Below, piece after piece: positions 17,195 to 26,041 of a stretch of DNA of 64,000 nucleotides (positions within the stretch are counted from its first letter, which is position 1; the number at the start of each line of letters is the position of its first letter). Below the pieces are notes generated by a model, which was not told where the DNA came from, made no database searches, and worked only from the letters and a program-made list of their open reading frames with translations. This stretch comes from Stenotrophomonas sp. UBA2629 (GTDB taxonomy: Bacteria; Pseudomonadota; Gammaproteobacteria; Xanthomonadales; Xanthomonadaceae), in NCBI GenBank assembly GCA_002359895.1, contig DEOB01000012.1:103281-167280 (forward strand), written 5' to 3'. Made by a program: the position numbers and the translations under genes.

Positions 17195-18246
17195 GCACGC
17201 CCCCCACGGGTGCCGACGATGACCTTGAAGCCATCACGCTCGGCAGCCACATGCACCTTGCCGAAGCTCTCATTGAGAATCTGCTCGTACGGGAGGTGGC
17301 GGTTGGCAACCATGAACAACTGCCCGCCCGGGCGCAGTGCCTCAGCAGCCACGGCAATGAAGCGGCGGCCGATGTCCGGGCGGTCTTCGCGGGCCGGGGT
17401 GTGGAACGGCGGGTTGGAGACGATGAAGTCATAGCGGCCATCAATGCCGGCGGTGACGTCCTGCCAACGGAAGCCCAGCTGCGCGGTGCTGCCGGCCAGA
17501 TTGCGGCGGGCCAATGCCAGCGCGCGCGACTCGGCTTCGTACAGATCCAACGCGGTCACCTGCGGGCAGCGCGCCAGCACTTCGGCCGACAGATAGCCCC
17601 AGCCAGCGCCCAGATCGGCGCCACGGCCGGCCAGGGTGGTCGGCAATTGTTCGACCAGCAGCGCCGAAGCCGGGTCGATACGGTCCCAGGCAAACACGCC
17701 GGGGCGGCTGTGGAAGCGCCCATCCAGGATGGGCCGCGAGGCGTCCAGCGCGGCCCAACGCTTGCGCAGAGCTTCGTCATGGCTGCCGTCCAGCGGGCCG
17801 GTCCAATAGGTGCGGCAATGGTTTTTGGTCAACTTGCCGCCCAGCCCCGCCAACTGCTGCAGGTCGCCTTCGCCGGAACGTGCGCCTTCGTTGTTGGACT
17901 GGCAGGCCACGATCTGGCCGCCCGGCGCCACCATTTCCAGGGCACGGGCAAACAGTGCGCGGGCTTCGTCACGTTGACGCGGCGGCAGCACCAGCACCAG
18001 CGGGTAGCGCTCCTTGGATTCCTCCAGCACCTGCTCGCTGCGCACCTCCCAGCCACTGCGCTCCAGCGCCTCGGCAAAGGGCCGGAAGCTCTGCGCGCAG
18101 ACCAGCTGCGAGGACACGGCATGCTCGCCCAGCGGCCAACCATCGCGGGCACGCAGGAACAACACCTGCCCCTGCGGCCAGCGCAGGTTGGAGTTGGAGA
18201 AGGGAAGGAACAGGGTTTCCAGCGGGGCGTCGTACGGAGCGGGCAT
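17191..18246 (-). CDS. rsmC: Class I methyltransferase, RsmC-like (16S rRNA m2G1207)
   Basis: The 351-residue protein has the two-domain RsmC/RlmG architecture. A degenerate N-terminal methyltransferase domain (about 1-165) precedes an active SAM-binding domain with motif I ADLGAGWGYLSAEVL, VTALDLYEAESRAL and the N2-guanine signature SNPPFH (near 280). RsmC methylates G1207 of 16S rRNA in the assembled 30S subunit; RlmG acts on 23S rRNA and cannot be excluded by eye. Pairing with rsuA supports a 16S target. It is the first gene of the leftward overlapping unit. Confidence 0.85.
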   Translation of the reverse strand: MPAPYDAPLETLFLPFSNSNLRWPQGQVLFLRARDGWPLGEHAVSSQLVCAQSFRPFAEALERSGWEVRSEQVLEESKERYPLVLVLPPRQRDEARALFARALEMVAPGGQIVACQSNNEGARSGEGDLQQLAGLGGKLTKNHCRTYWTGPLDGSHDEALRKRWAALDASRPILDGRFHSRPGVFAWDRIDPASALLVEQLPTTLAGRGADLGAGWGYLSAEVLARCPQVTALDLYEAESRALALARRNLAGSTAQLGFRWQDVTAGIDGRYDFIVSNPPFHTPAREDRPDIGRRFIAVAAEALRPGGQLFMVANRHLPYEQILNESFGKVHVAAERDGFKVIVGTRGGRA

Positions 18247-18426
18247 GCCGATACTTGTTCTAACGGGGCGCCCATTCTACCGGGGTGGCCGTGACCGGGC
18301 CCGTACCGGGCTGAAACGGCAGGAGCGGGCCTTCACACGGCACCGGGAGTACGCCTTCACGGGCGCGGGAGCCCGGCACGTGCTCCATCAACACCCCGAC
18401 CGCCCCAGGCATGTCGCGGCCAGCGG

Positions 18427-18723
18427 TTACGAGGCTTCAACCACCGGCAGCCGCAGCACCTGGCGCACGCTGTCCAGCCACAGCATGTGCTGCTGCGAAA
18501 TACGGACCAGATCGTCCAGCCGCACTGTGGCGTTCACGCCGGTGCATTCGTCATGGTCGGCAAAATGCTCAAGCACTGGACGCACCGCCACCGTGCCGGC
18601 AACGCGGGCTCCGTCGTCCAATACCAACAGCACGCGCGCGCGCACCGGCAGTTCACCCGCCAGGGTTTCAAGCAGCGCGATCGTCATCGGATCGGTGTAG
18701 ACATGGGGCGCGTACTGGGCCAT
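18427..18723 (-). CDS. DUF3247 family protein
   Basis: The 98-residue protein begins MAQYAPHVYTDPMTIALLETLAGELP and matches the small DUF3247 family of Xanthomonadaceae over its full length. A compact beta-rich domain with VRARVLLVLDDGARVAGTVAVRP suggests an Sm- or SH3-like barrel, which is inference only. The function is unknown. The ATG at 18723 is preferred over one four codons upstream because homologous sequence begins there. It follows the sensor kinase gene by 65 bp in the same direction. Confidence 0.8.
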   Translation of the reverse strand: MAQYAPHVYTDPMTIALLETLAGELPVRARVLLVLDDGARVAGTVAVRPVLEHFADHDECTGVNATVRLDDLVRISQQHMLWLDSVRQVLRLPVVEAS

Positions 18724-18788
18724 GACGGCGTCCACAGGTGACCGTGGTCACACTAACCCCGCCGCGCGTGAACTTCATGCAAAGAAAC

Positions 18789-20804
18789 TCACGGCAGTCG
18801 CGCGTCGCGAATGGCGCCTACCAGCTGGGCCACGCTATAGGGTTTGGCTACATGCCCCTGAAAACCGGCAGAAAACGCACGTCGGCGGTCATCGGCCCGG
18901 GCCAGTGCGGTCACCGCAACGGCGGGTAATTCATCTCCAAGTACACCCATGGTCTCGCGCAGGGTGTGTACCAGCCCGTAGCCATCCATGCCCGGCATGC
19001 CGATGTCGCTGATCAATACGTCAAAGGCGGTATGTCCGCGCAGGTCCAGCAGTTCCAGCGCTTCGGCTGCCGTGGCCGAGGTCACCACCGAGGCGCCCTG
19101 TTCTTCCAGCACGCGGCGCATGTAACCCAGCATGTCCGGCTGATCTTCCACCGCCAGGATGCGCACGCCGTGCAATGTGTTGGCTGCCACCACCTGGTCG
19201 CCGATGCCCCCATGCTGCACTTTGCGGCGCGGGCGGCCCACGGCCGTCTGCACATGGAACTCGGGCAGGCGCACGCGGAAGGTGGCACCACGGCCGGCAC
19301 CGGCACTGTCGGCCGACACCGTGCCGCCATGCAGCTCGGTCAACTGCTGCACGATCGCCAGGCCTAAACCCAGCCCGCCGTAACGGCGCGTGGTGGTGCC
19401 ATCGGCTTGGCTGAAACGGCTGAACAGATGTTCCAGAAACTCCGCCGCAATGCCATCACCGTCGTCGTGCACCTGCACCACGTAGTCGCCGTCGTCCTTC
19501 CACAACTCCACGTCGATATGGCCGTCAACGGGGGTGAACTTGATGGCGTTGGACAATAGATTGGAAAGCACCTGCCGCAGGCGCGTGGCGTCGCCCAGCA
19601 CCGGACAGGGCTTGTCCGGCGTGGTCACGCGCAACGCCTGTGCCTTGCCTTCGGCCACCAGCTCCTGCGCGCGCACGGCTTCGCGAACTTCGTCGGCCAG
19701 GTTCAACACTTCCACTTCCAGCTGCACCTTGCCCAGCAGCATGCTGCTCAGGTCGAGCATGTCCGACATCAGGTTTTTCTGGGTGATGGCGCTGCTGGCA
19801 ATCACTTCCATGCCGCGACGCATGGGGTGGTCGCCTTCCATACGCTGCAGCAGCAATTCGCTCCAGCCAAGGATGGTGGTCAGCGGTGTGCGCAGTTCAT
19901 GCGACAACGTGGCAAGAAACTCGTCCTTCATCCGCGCCATGCCTTCGGCGGTATTGCGCGCGGCGCGCTCGGCGTCGAGCAACTCTTCACGCGCCATTTC
20001 AATCTCGCGGCGATCGGTGATGTCCGGGCTGCTGCCGGCAAGACCGATGAAGCGGCCATCGTGCGAGAAGCGCGGCACGGCGTTCATTTCCAACCAGCGC
20101 CACTGCGCATCGTGGCGGCGCACCCGCACGTTGATATGCAGCTCACGGCGCCCTGACAAGGCCGCTTTCAATTCGTACTCAAACGGCGCCAGCTCATCGG
20201 GATGCAGCAACTTGCGCCACCAACGCGGTCCCAGCTCACTGTCTTGGGCAATGCCGAAAAACGTGGTGAATGCGGTATTGGCAAAACGCACGTGGCCCAG
20301 GTCATCCAGCACCCATACCGGCATCGGCAGGCCATCGGCCAATGCGCTGAAACGCGCCTCGCTTTCGGCAAGGTCGGTTTCAATACGCTTGCGTGCGGAG
20401 ATATCAAACAGCAGTACGCCCACCTGCCGTTTTTCCGGCGCGCCAACGCGCACCGCCTCCACCGAGTACCAACGCCCAAGCTGCGGCACCTCATGCTCGA
20501 ACTGGGCGGTAATGCCTTCGCAGGCCACACGCCCCAGCACACGGAACCAATAGTCATCCAGCCCGGGCAGCACTTCGAGCGCGCCCCGCCCCATCACCGC
20601 TTCCAGCCCGGTGATGCGCTCGAAGGCGGCATTGACTTTGCGGTAGATGAAATCCACCGGCCGGCCTTCCTCGAACACCATCTCGATCACACAGAAACCC
20701 GAGCCCACGGCATCGAAAACTTCCCGGTACAAGGACGGGTTGCTTTGATGTTCTTCGGCCATGACGGCCAGGGCCAGCGGTGGTTCGCTATTGAGCAGAG
20801 GCAT
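18789..20804 (-). CDS. Hybrid sensor histidine kinase with PAS sensors and receiver domain
   Basis: The 671-residue protein has no TM segment and so is cytosolic. PAS-like domains cover about 22-140 (GSGFCVIEMVFEEGRPVDFIYRKVNAAF) and 145-270. HisKA follows (MKDEFLATLSHELRTPL, near 290), then HATPase_c (SNLLSNAIKFTP, DDGDGIAAEF, GGLGLGLAIVQQL). The C-terminal receiver (about 545-668) has VEDQ, the phosphoacceptor Asp in VLISDIGMPGMDG, and the Lys in HVAKPYS. It would sense an internal signal and relay phosphate to its own receiver or to a separate regulator. No response regulator gene is adjacent. The ribosome site is weak, and Met15 is an alternative start. Confidence 0.9.
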   Translation of the reverse strand: MPLLNSEPPLALAVMAEEHQSNPSLYREVFDAVGSGFCVIEMVFEEGRPVDFIYRKVNAAFERITGLEAVMGRGALEVLPGLDDYWFRVLGRVACEGITAQFEHEVPQLGRWYSVEAVRVGAPEKRQVGVLLFDISARKRIETDLAESEARFSALADGLPMPVWVLDDLGHVRFANTAFTTFFGIAQDSELGPRWWRKLLHPDELAPFEYELKAALSGRRELHINVRVRRHDAQWRWLEMNAVPRFSHDGRFIGLAGSSPDITDRREIEMAREELLDAERAARNTAEGMARMKDEFLATLSHELRTPLTTILGWSELLLQRMEGDHPMRRGMEVIASSAITQKNLMSDMLDLSSMLLGKVQLEVEVLNLADEVREAVRAQELVAEGKAQALRVTTPDKPCPVLGDATRLRQVLSNLLSNAIKFTPVDGHIDVELWKDDGDYVVQVHDDGDGIAAEFLEHLFSRFSQADGTTTRRYGGLGLGLAIVQQLTELHGGTVSADSAGAGRGATFRVRLPEFHVQTAVGRPRRKVQHGGIGDQVVAANTLHGVRILAVEDQPDMLGYMRRVLEEQGASVVTSATAAEALELLDLRGHTAFDVLISDIGMPGMDGYGLVHTLRETMGVLGDELPAVAVTALARADDRRRAFSAGFQGHVAKPYSVAQLVGAIRDARLP

Positions 20805-20982
20805 CGTATGAAGCTGCAGGGAAAGTGTTCAACGTGGGGGGAAATTCTGGGCAGGAAGCGATTTACATGGCGTGATGATGAACCATCACGCAACTTCACA
20901 CTGCTGTCGCGGACGCTGTTCATTGCCCTGTACAGCTGGCGGCCCCACACTGTCAAAACATCCAAGCTATCAGGAGTTCGTC

Positions 20983-21555
20983 ATGAAAACCCTTACCGTG
21001 ACTGGACTTGCCTTGGCCTGCCTGCTGGCTCTTGGCAGCGGCAACGCCGACGCCAAGCCGCGAAACGTCACCGACCCGCAAGCCCCGCGCGCGTTGGCTG
21101 TAGATGGACCGGTGCAGGTACAGTGGAACGACCCTGCCCAGTTCACCGAACTGCGCCAAAGCCGCAACCGTTGGGAAGCGCAGCGTGGCGACTGGGTGGA
21201 GACGCTGGCCGAGCACCTGCGCAAGCAGGCCGACAAGCAGTTGCCCGAAGGCCAGAAACTGGAGGTCACCATCACCGACATCAAGCGCGCCGGTGACTAC
21301 GAACCGTGGCATGGCCCCAATTTCAACGACGTGCGTTTCATGCGCGACATCTACCCGCCGCGTATCGCGTTGCAGTTTACGTTGACCGATGCCAACGGCC
21401 AGGTGATCGAACAGGGCGAGCGCAAGCTGTCCGACACCGGCTATCTGTTCAACAACGCAATGCCCAACAACACCGACCCGCTGCGTTATGAAAAACGCCT
21501 GCTTGATGATTGGGTGCGCCGCGAACTCCGTCCGGAACGCACCGCCAGCCGGTGA
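20983..21555 (+). CDS. DUF3016 family secreted protein
   Basis: The 190-residue protein has a cleavable signal peptide (MKTLTVTGLALACLLALGSGNADA) and one DUF3016 domain. Typical stretches are VQVQWNDPAQFTELRQS, WVETLAEHLRKQADKQLPEGQKLEVTITDIKRAGDYEPW and RDIYPPRIALQFTLTDANGQVI. The family is periplasmic, with no function known to me. The ATG at 20983 follows CAGGAG. A bidirectional terminator (21611-21635) separates it from the convergent alr gene. Confidence 0.88.
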   Translation: MKTLTVTGLALACLLALGSGNADAKPRNVTDPQAPRALAVDGPVQVQWNDPAQFTELRQSRNRWEAQRGDWVETLAEHLRKQADKQLPEGQKLEVTITDIKRAGDYEPWHGPNFNDVRFMRDIYPPRIALQFTLTDANGQVIEQGERKLSDTGYLFNNAMPNNTDPLRYEKRLLDDWVRRELRPERTASR

Positions 21556-21610
21556 TACATGGCAATGCGGCGTGCAGGCTGCACGTTGAAACAGTTGAAA
21601 CTGTCCAAAG

Positions 21611-21637
21611 GAAAGGGCCGCAATGCGGCCCTTTCTG
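21611..21637. terminator. Bidirectional terminator between DUF3016 gene and alr
   Basis: AAAGGGCCGC (21612-21621) pairs with GCGGCCCTTT (21625-21634) around a 3-nt loop, with A- and T-rich flanks built into the stem. It serves both convergent genes. Confidence 0.85.
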
Positions 21638-22714
21638 CTACTCGGACAGATACACGCGTGGTGTGCGCTTGAGGCTGCACGGCAACCGGTAGGCGCTGGT
21701 GTTGCAGCGCGGTGCCAATTCCGAAATCGTCGGTGCATTGCCCCACAACTGCACGATGCTGCCGCGCGCGGCCTGCGGGTGGTCGGTCAGATCCACGGTG
21801 AGCATGTCCATCGACACGCGACCAATCAACTGGCCCGGCACACCATCAATCAACACCGGCGTCCCGTTGGGCGCGAACTGCGGATAGCCGTCGGCATAGC
21901 CCATCGCCACCACGCCGACGCGGGTCGGTTTGTCGGCGACAAAACGTGCGCCGTAGCCCAATGGTTCGCCCACGGCCAACTCGCGCACGGCGATGATCCG
22001 CGACTGCAGCGTCATCACCGGGCGCAGCTGCGCGGCGTGCGGGCTGGGCTGCGGATATAGCGGGTCGGCGCCGTACAACATCAGGCCCGGACGTACCCAA
22101 TCGCTACGTACGTGTGGCCAGCCCAACAGCGCCGGTGAATTGCACAGGCTGGTTTCGCCCTCCAGACCTTCGATGGCGCGCGTAAACATGTCCAACTGCT
22201 CGCCGGTGCGGTCGCTGTCCAGCTCATCGGCGCGCGCGAAGTGGCTCATCATCACCAACGGGCCAACATGCGTCAGCGCCGACAGACGCGCGTGCGCATC
22301 GCGGAATTCATCGCACGACAAACCCAGCCGGTGCATGCCGCTGTCCAGCTTCAACCAGATGCGCAGCGTGGCACTGGTCTTGAAGGCTTCCACCGCTTCC
22401 AACTGCCACGGCGCCGACACCACCGTCCACAGATCGTGCTCGACGATCAGCGGCAGTTCGGCCGCGTCGAAGAAGCCTTCCATCAGCAGAATCGGCCCAC
22501 GAATGCCGGCTTGGCGCAGCTCCAATGCCTCTTCGATGCAGGCCACGCCGAAACCATCGGCGTGATCCTGCAGCGCGCGCGCGCAGTTCACCGCACCGTG
22601 GCCGTAGGCATCGGCCTTGATGATGGCCAGCGCCTTGCCACCGCCCAATTGGCGGGCCAACTGGTAGTTGTGGCGCAGTGCCTCCAGGTCGATCAGCGCT
22701 TGTGCCGGGCGCAT
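21638..22714 (-). CDS. alr: Alanine racemase (catabolic)
   Basis: The 358-residue PLP enzyme interconverts L- and D-alanine. The PLP Lys33 lies in ALAIIKADAYGHGAV, and the catalytic Tyr lies in LGYGARFVADKPTRVGVVAMGYADGYPQ. The substrate-side motif LMLYGADPLYPQ and the C-terminal VDLTDHPQAARGSIVQLWG are also typical. Its ATG shares one base with the dadA stop (TGATG at 22712-22716), so the pair is coupled as in the dadAX operon for alanine catabolism. The gene could therefore also be named dadX. Confidence 0.95.
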   Translation of the reverse strand: MRPAQALIDLEALRHNYQLARQLGGGKALAIIKADAYGHGAVNCARALQDHADGFGVACIEEALELRQAGIRGPILLMEGFFDAAELPLIVEHDLWTVVSAPWQLEAVEAFKTSATLRIWLKLDSGMHRLGLSCDEFRDAHARLSALTHVGPLVMMSHFARADELDSDRTGEQLDMFTRAIEGLEGETSLCNSPALLGWPHVRSDWVRPGLMLYGADPLYPQPSPHAAQLRPVMTLQSRIIAVRELAVGEPLGYGARFVADKPTRVGVVAMGYADGYPQFAPNGTPVLIDGVPGQLIGRVSMDMLTVDLTDHPQAARGSIVQLWGNAPTISELAPRCNTSAYRLPCSLKRTPRVYLSE

Positions 22715-23979
22715 CAGTGCCGCCCCTTGCCGTAACGGAAGATGTCCAAGCCCTCGCTGCTGATCTGCGGCTCCTTGCCGCTCATCAGGTCGGCCAGGTA
22801 ACGGCCCGAGCCGGCGGCCATGGTCCAACCCAAGGTGCCGTGGCCGGTGTTGAGGAACAGGTTGCGGTACGGCGTGGCGCCGATCACCGGCGTGCCGTCC
22901 GGCGTGGCCGGGCGCAGGCCGGTCCAGAAGACAGCCTTGGACAGATCACCGCCGTCCGGATACAGATCGTTGACCACTTTTTCCAGCGTGGCACGGCGAC
23001 GCGGCTCCAGCGACAGATCAAAGCCCGCCACTTCGGCCATGCCGCCGACGCGGATGCGGTCCTCAAAACGGGTGACGGCGATCTTGTAGCTCTCGTCCAG
23101 GATGGTCGAGTTGGGCGCCATGGCGCCATTGGTGATCGGCAGCGTCAGCGAATAACCCTTCAGCGGATACACCGGCAGTTGCATGCCCAGCGGTGCCAGC
23201 AACTGCGGCGAGTAGCTGCCCAGCGCCAGCACATAGTGGTCGGCGGTTTCCAGCTTGCCGTTGATGCGCACGCCGGTGATGCGGTCGCCGTCACGCTCGA
23301 TTGAAGCGATAGCCTGGTCGAAACGGAACTCGACACCGGCTTCTGCCGCCAATGCAGCAAGTTTGTCGGTGAACAGTTGGCAGTCGCCGGTCTGGTCCTC
23401 GGGCAGGCGCAGCGCGCCGACCAGCATGTCGGTCTTGCCGGCCAGCGCCGGCTCGACCCGGGCGATGCCCTGACGGTCCAGCACTTCATACGGCACGCCG
23501 TACTGGCGCAGCACTTCGATGTCCTGCGCGGCGGCGTCCAGCTGCTGCTGGGTGCGGAACAGCTGCGTGGTTCCGAGCTGGCGGCCCTCGTAGTCGATGC
23601 CGGTGGACTCACGCAGCGCGTTGATGCAGTCGCGGCTGTAGTCAGACACGCGCACCATGCGTGCCTTGTTCACCGCATAGCGGGCCGAGGTGCAGTTGCG
23701 CAGCATCTGCCACAGCCAGCGGTACTGGTTGAGATCGCCGGTGGGGCGGATGGCCAGCGGTGCGTGTTCCTCGAACAGCCACTTGATGGCCTTGAACGGC
23801 ACGCCCGGTGCGGCCCATGGCGAGGTGTAGCCGAACGACAGCTGGCCGGCATTGGCGAAGCTGGTCTCCAGCGCCGGTGCAGGCTGGCGGTCCACAACGG
23901 TGACGTCATAACCGGCCTGCCGCAGATACCAAGCGCTGGTCGTGCCGATTACGCCGGCGCCGAGCACGAGAACTCGCAT
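22714..23979 (-). CDS. dadA: D-amino acid dehydrogenase
   Basis: The 421-residue flavoenzyme of the DAO family oxidises D-alanine and other D-amino acids to keto acids and feeds electrons to the respiratory chain. It starts with the dinucleotide motif VLVLGAGVIGTTSAWYLRQAGYDVTVVDRQ and contains ETSFANAGQLSFGYTSPWAAPG and the C-terminal NLFLNTGHGTLGWTMAAGSG. A good AGGAG precedes the ATG. It is divergent from an Lrp-type regulator with a 148-bp gap, the usual arrangement for alanine-responsive control. Confidence 0.96.
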   Translation of the reverse strand: MRVLVLGAGVIGTTSAWYLRQAGYDVTVVDRQPAPALETSFANAGQLSFGYTSPWAAPGVPFKAIKWLFEEHAPLAIRPTGDLNQYRWLWQMLRNCTSARYAVNKARMVRVSDYSRDCINALRESTGIDYEGRQLGTTQLFRTQQQLDAAAQDIEVLRQYGVPYEVLDRQGIARVEPALAGKTDMLVGALRLPEDQTGDCQLFTDKLAALAAEAGVEFRFDQAIASIERDGDRITGVRINGKLETADHYVLALGSYSPQLLAPLGMQLPVYPLKGYSLTLPITNGAMAPNSTILDESYKIAVTRFEDRIRVGGMAEVAGFDLSLEPRRRATLEKVVNDLYPDGGDLSKAVFWTGLRPATPDGTPVIGATPYRNLFLNTGHGTLGWTMAAGSGRYLADLMSGKEPQISSEGLDIFRYGKGRH

Positions 23980-24127
23980 TGTCTTCTCCTGACCCCATCA
24001 TTCCCTGCGCCAGGACGGCCAGAGACTGGAAACGGCGCAGTATATTCAGCCTTGAGCAGTGTTTATCGCTGTAATGAAGCACTGATACAGGGTAATTTGC
24101 CGTTTCGTTCATCAAAAGCAGAGCGCC

Positions 24128-24607
24128 ATGGCCGCCCGCAGCCGCGAACTGGACAAAATCGACCGCAGGATCCTGCGCATCCTGCAGCAGGAAGGACGCA
24201 TTTCCTTCACCGAACTGGGCGAGCGCGTGGGCCTCTCCACCACGCCCTGCACCGAGCGCGTGCGCCGGTTGGAGCGTGAAGGCTTAATCACCGGCTACTA
24301 CGCACGGCTGGACCCGCAGTACGTCAAAGCGGGGCTGCTGGTGTTCGTGCAGATCAGCCTGGCGTACAAATCCGGCGACATCTTCGAGGAGTTCCGCCGC
24401 GCTGCGCTGAAGCTGCCCAACGTGCTGGAATGCCACCTGATGTCCGGCGATTTCGACTACCTGCTCAAGGCCCGCATCAACGAAATGGCCTCCTATCGCA
24501 AGCTGCTGGGCAGCACCTTGCTCACCCTGCCGCACGTGCGCGAATCCAAGAGCTACATCGTGATGGAAGAGGTGAAGGAAACCCTCTGCCTTCCCATCGA
24601 AGACTGA
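24128..24607 (+). CDS. Lrp/AsnC-family regulator
   Basis: The 159-residue protein has an N-terminal helix-turn-helix (LDKIDRRILRILQQEGRISFTELGERVGLSTTPCTERVRRLEREGLI, about 8-55) and a C-terminal RAM domain (about 70-150) that binds amino acids and forms the octamer. It resembles Lrp more than AsnC (VMEEVKETLCLPIED tail). Its divergent position next to dadA-alr suggests it controls alanine catabolism, as Lrp does for dadAX in E. coli; it may also be a global Lrp. The shared 148-bp intergenic region is AT-richer than its surroundings. Confidence 0.92.
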   Translation: MAARSRELDKIDRRILRILQQEGRISFTELGERVGLSTTPCTERVRRLEREGLITGYYARLDPQYVKAGLLVFVQISLAYKSGDIFEEFRRAALKLPNVLECHLMSGDFDYLLKARINEMASYRKLLGSTLLTLPHVRESKSYIVMEEVKETLCLPIED

Positions 24608-24689
24608 ACAGCCAGAGGTGAGAGAGGAGGAGTGAGAAGTGAGTGAGCAGCACAACTGCTCATCCTCGTTCATCACTTCTGGCATCCAC

Positions 24690-25094
24690 TCACTTCTTGC
24701 CCGTCGGCGGCGGCACCACACGCTGGCCGGTGCCGCTGGGCACCGTGTCGTAATAGCGGTTGGTGCGGGTGTCCAACACCCGGTTGGGGCTGGTCTGCTG
24801 CAGGTGATTTGCCGGCTGGCCGTTGCTGTCGTACACCGGCCGCACCGTGGTTGGTTGCACGATCGGGGTGGGCTTGCTGGCAGGCCGGGTACGCAATGCG
24901 GGCTTTTGCAACTGCTCGCGCACGCGCTCGTTCTCGGCCTTCTGGCTGCGGTCCTCGGCCTTGGGCGGCGACGGTGGCGGCGATGGCAACTGCACAGGCC
25001 GGATCGCGGTGGGCGGCGGCGGCGGTTTTAACTGTGCCAGCCCCGCGGCGGGCAGTAGTACCAGCAACAACAACCATCCGTTTGAGCGTTTCAT
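24690..25094 (-). CDS. Small proline-rich secreted protein, unknown function
   Basis: The 134-residue protein has a signal peptide (MKRSNGWLLLLVLLPAAGLAQ) and then a low-complexity stretch rich in Pro and Lys (LKPPPPPTAIRPVQLPSPPPSPPKAEDRSQK, about 22-52). It ends in a short region with NRVLDTRTNRYYDTVPSGTGQRVVPP. No domain is recognised. The ATG at 25094 is chosen because the signal peptide begins there. It is likely periplasmic and possibly disordered. It lies convergent to the Lrp gene and divergent from msrB. Confidence 0.7.
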   Translation of the reverse strand: MKRSNGWLLLLVLLPAAGLAQLKPPPPPTAIRPVQLPSPPPSPPKAEDRSQKAENERVREQLQKPALRTRPASKPTPIVQPTTVRPVYDSNGQPANHLQQTSPNRVLDTRTNRYYDTVPSGTGQRVVPPPTGKK

Positions 25095-25229
25095 GGCCTG
25101 TCCCTGTGCATGGTGTGTTCGCAGGATGCGCTGGCCCGGCTGGCGCACGCATGAATAGCAGGCACGCCGTCAATTGGTCAGCGGCACACATCGGCCTACC
25201 ATGGCCCCCTGCCCTACGGATCCACCGCC

Positions 25230-25697
25230 ATGACCGCTTTCGATCTCACTCCACCCAGCGCCAGCCAGCGCGATCTGCTCATCGCCAGCCTCAACGACGA
25301 AGAAAAGCGTGTGCTGCTGCATCACGGCACCGAGGCGCCGTTCTGCGGGGTGTTTCTGGACAACAAGCGTGACGGTGTTTACTGCTGCCGGCTGTGCGCG
25401 CTGCCGCTGTTCCGCTCCAGCACCAAGTTTGATTCGGGCACGGGTTGGCCCAGCTTCTTCGCTCCGTTTGCACCGGAGCATGTGCGGGAAATCCGCGATA
25501 TCAGCCACGGCATGGTGCGTACGGAGATTGTCTGCGCACGCTGCGGCAGTCATCTGGGGCATGTCTTCCCGGACGGCCCGCCACCCACCTTCGAGCGGCA
25601 CTGCCTGAACTCGGTATCGCTGGGCTTTGTGGATCTGGGCGAGGCGTATCCGAATCCGCTGCAACGCGAAGGTGCCGAGGCGCTGGCGGCAGAGTGA
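25230..25697 (+). CDS. msrB: Peptide-methionine (R)-S-oxide reductase
   Basis: The 155-residue enzyme repairs methionine-R-sulfoxide in proteins. Zinc-binding Cys pairs lie in CRLCALPLF and CARCGSHLGHVF, the core motif is FDSGTGWPSFF, and the catalytic Cys is in RHCLNSVSLGF. There is no signal peptide, so it acts in the cytosol. It is a free-standing MsrB without a fused MsrA. The gene is single and is followed by an intergenic repeat at 25737-25784. Confidence 0.95.
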   Translation: MTAFDLTPPSASQRDLLIASLNDEEKRVLLHHGTEAPFCGVFLDNKRDGVYCCRLCALPLFRSSTKFDSGTGWPSFFAPFAPEHVREIRDISHGMVRTEIVCARCGSHLGHVFPDGPPPTFERHCLNSVSLGFVDLGEAYPNPLQREGAEALAAE

Positions 25698-26041
25698 TTC
25701 GCCATGCGTTGCCCGTTGGGGCAAACGCGTCAAGCGCCCTCATCCGGCGCGGTGCGCCACCTTCTTCCGCGTGCGGGAGAAGGGAAACGGCGGCGTCTCC
25801 GAGGCTTTTTGCCTTCGGCTTGAGTTCTCACTTCGCATTTGAGTGCGGTCATACATCGGGCCGCGCAGCGGCGGGATGTATCGGCACGTTGCCGCTCCCA
25901 TGTTCCGACTCAAGCTATGCCAGCCGGTACTTTGGCGCTGTTTGAGCGTTGCCTGAGGCTGGCCGGGCCACTGCGATTGGCGCGATTGGGCAATCGCATT
26001 CATTTCACACTTCAGAATCATGCGCCGGCGCCGACATAGGG
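25698..26041. repeat. Gene-free region with a two-hairpin intergenic repeat
   Basis: The repeat at 25737-25784 (CATCCGGCGC..GCGCCACC, then TTCTTCCGC/GCGGGAGAA) is a diverged copy of the element at 52-98, with stem changes that keep pairing. The rest is motA upstream DNA; I see no clear promoter and no small gene. Confidence 0.65.
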
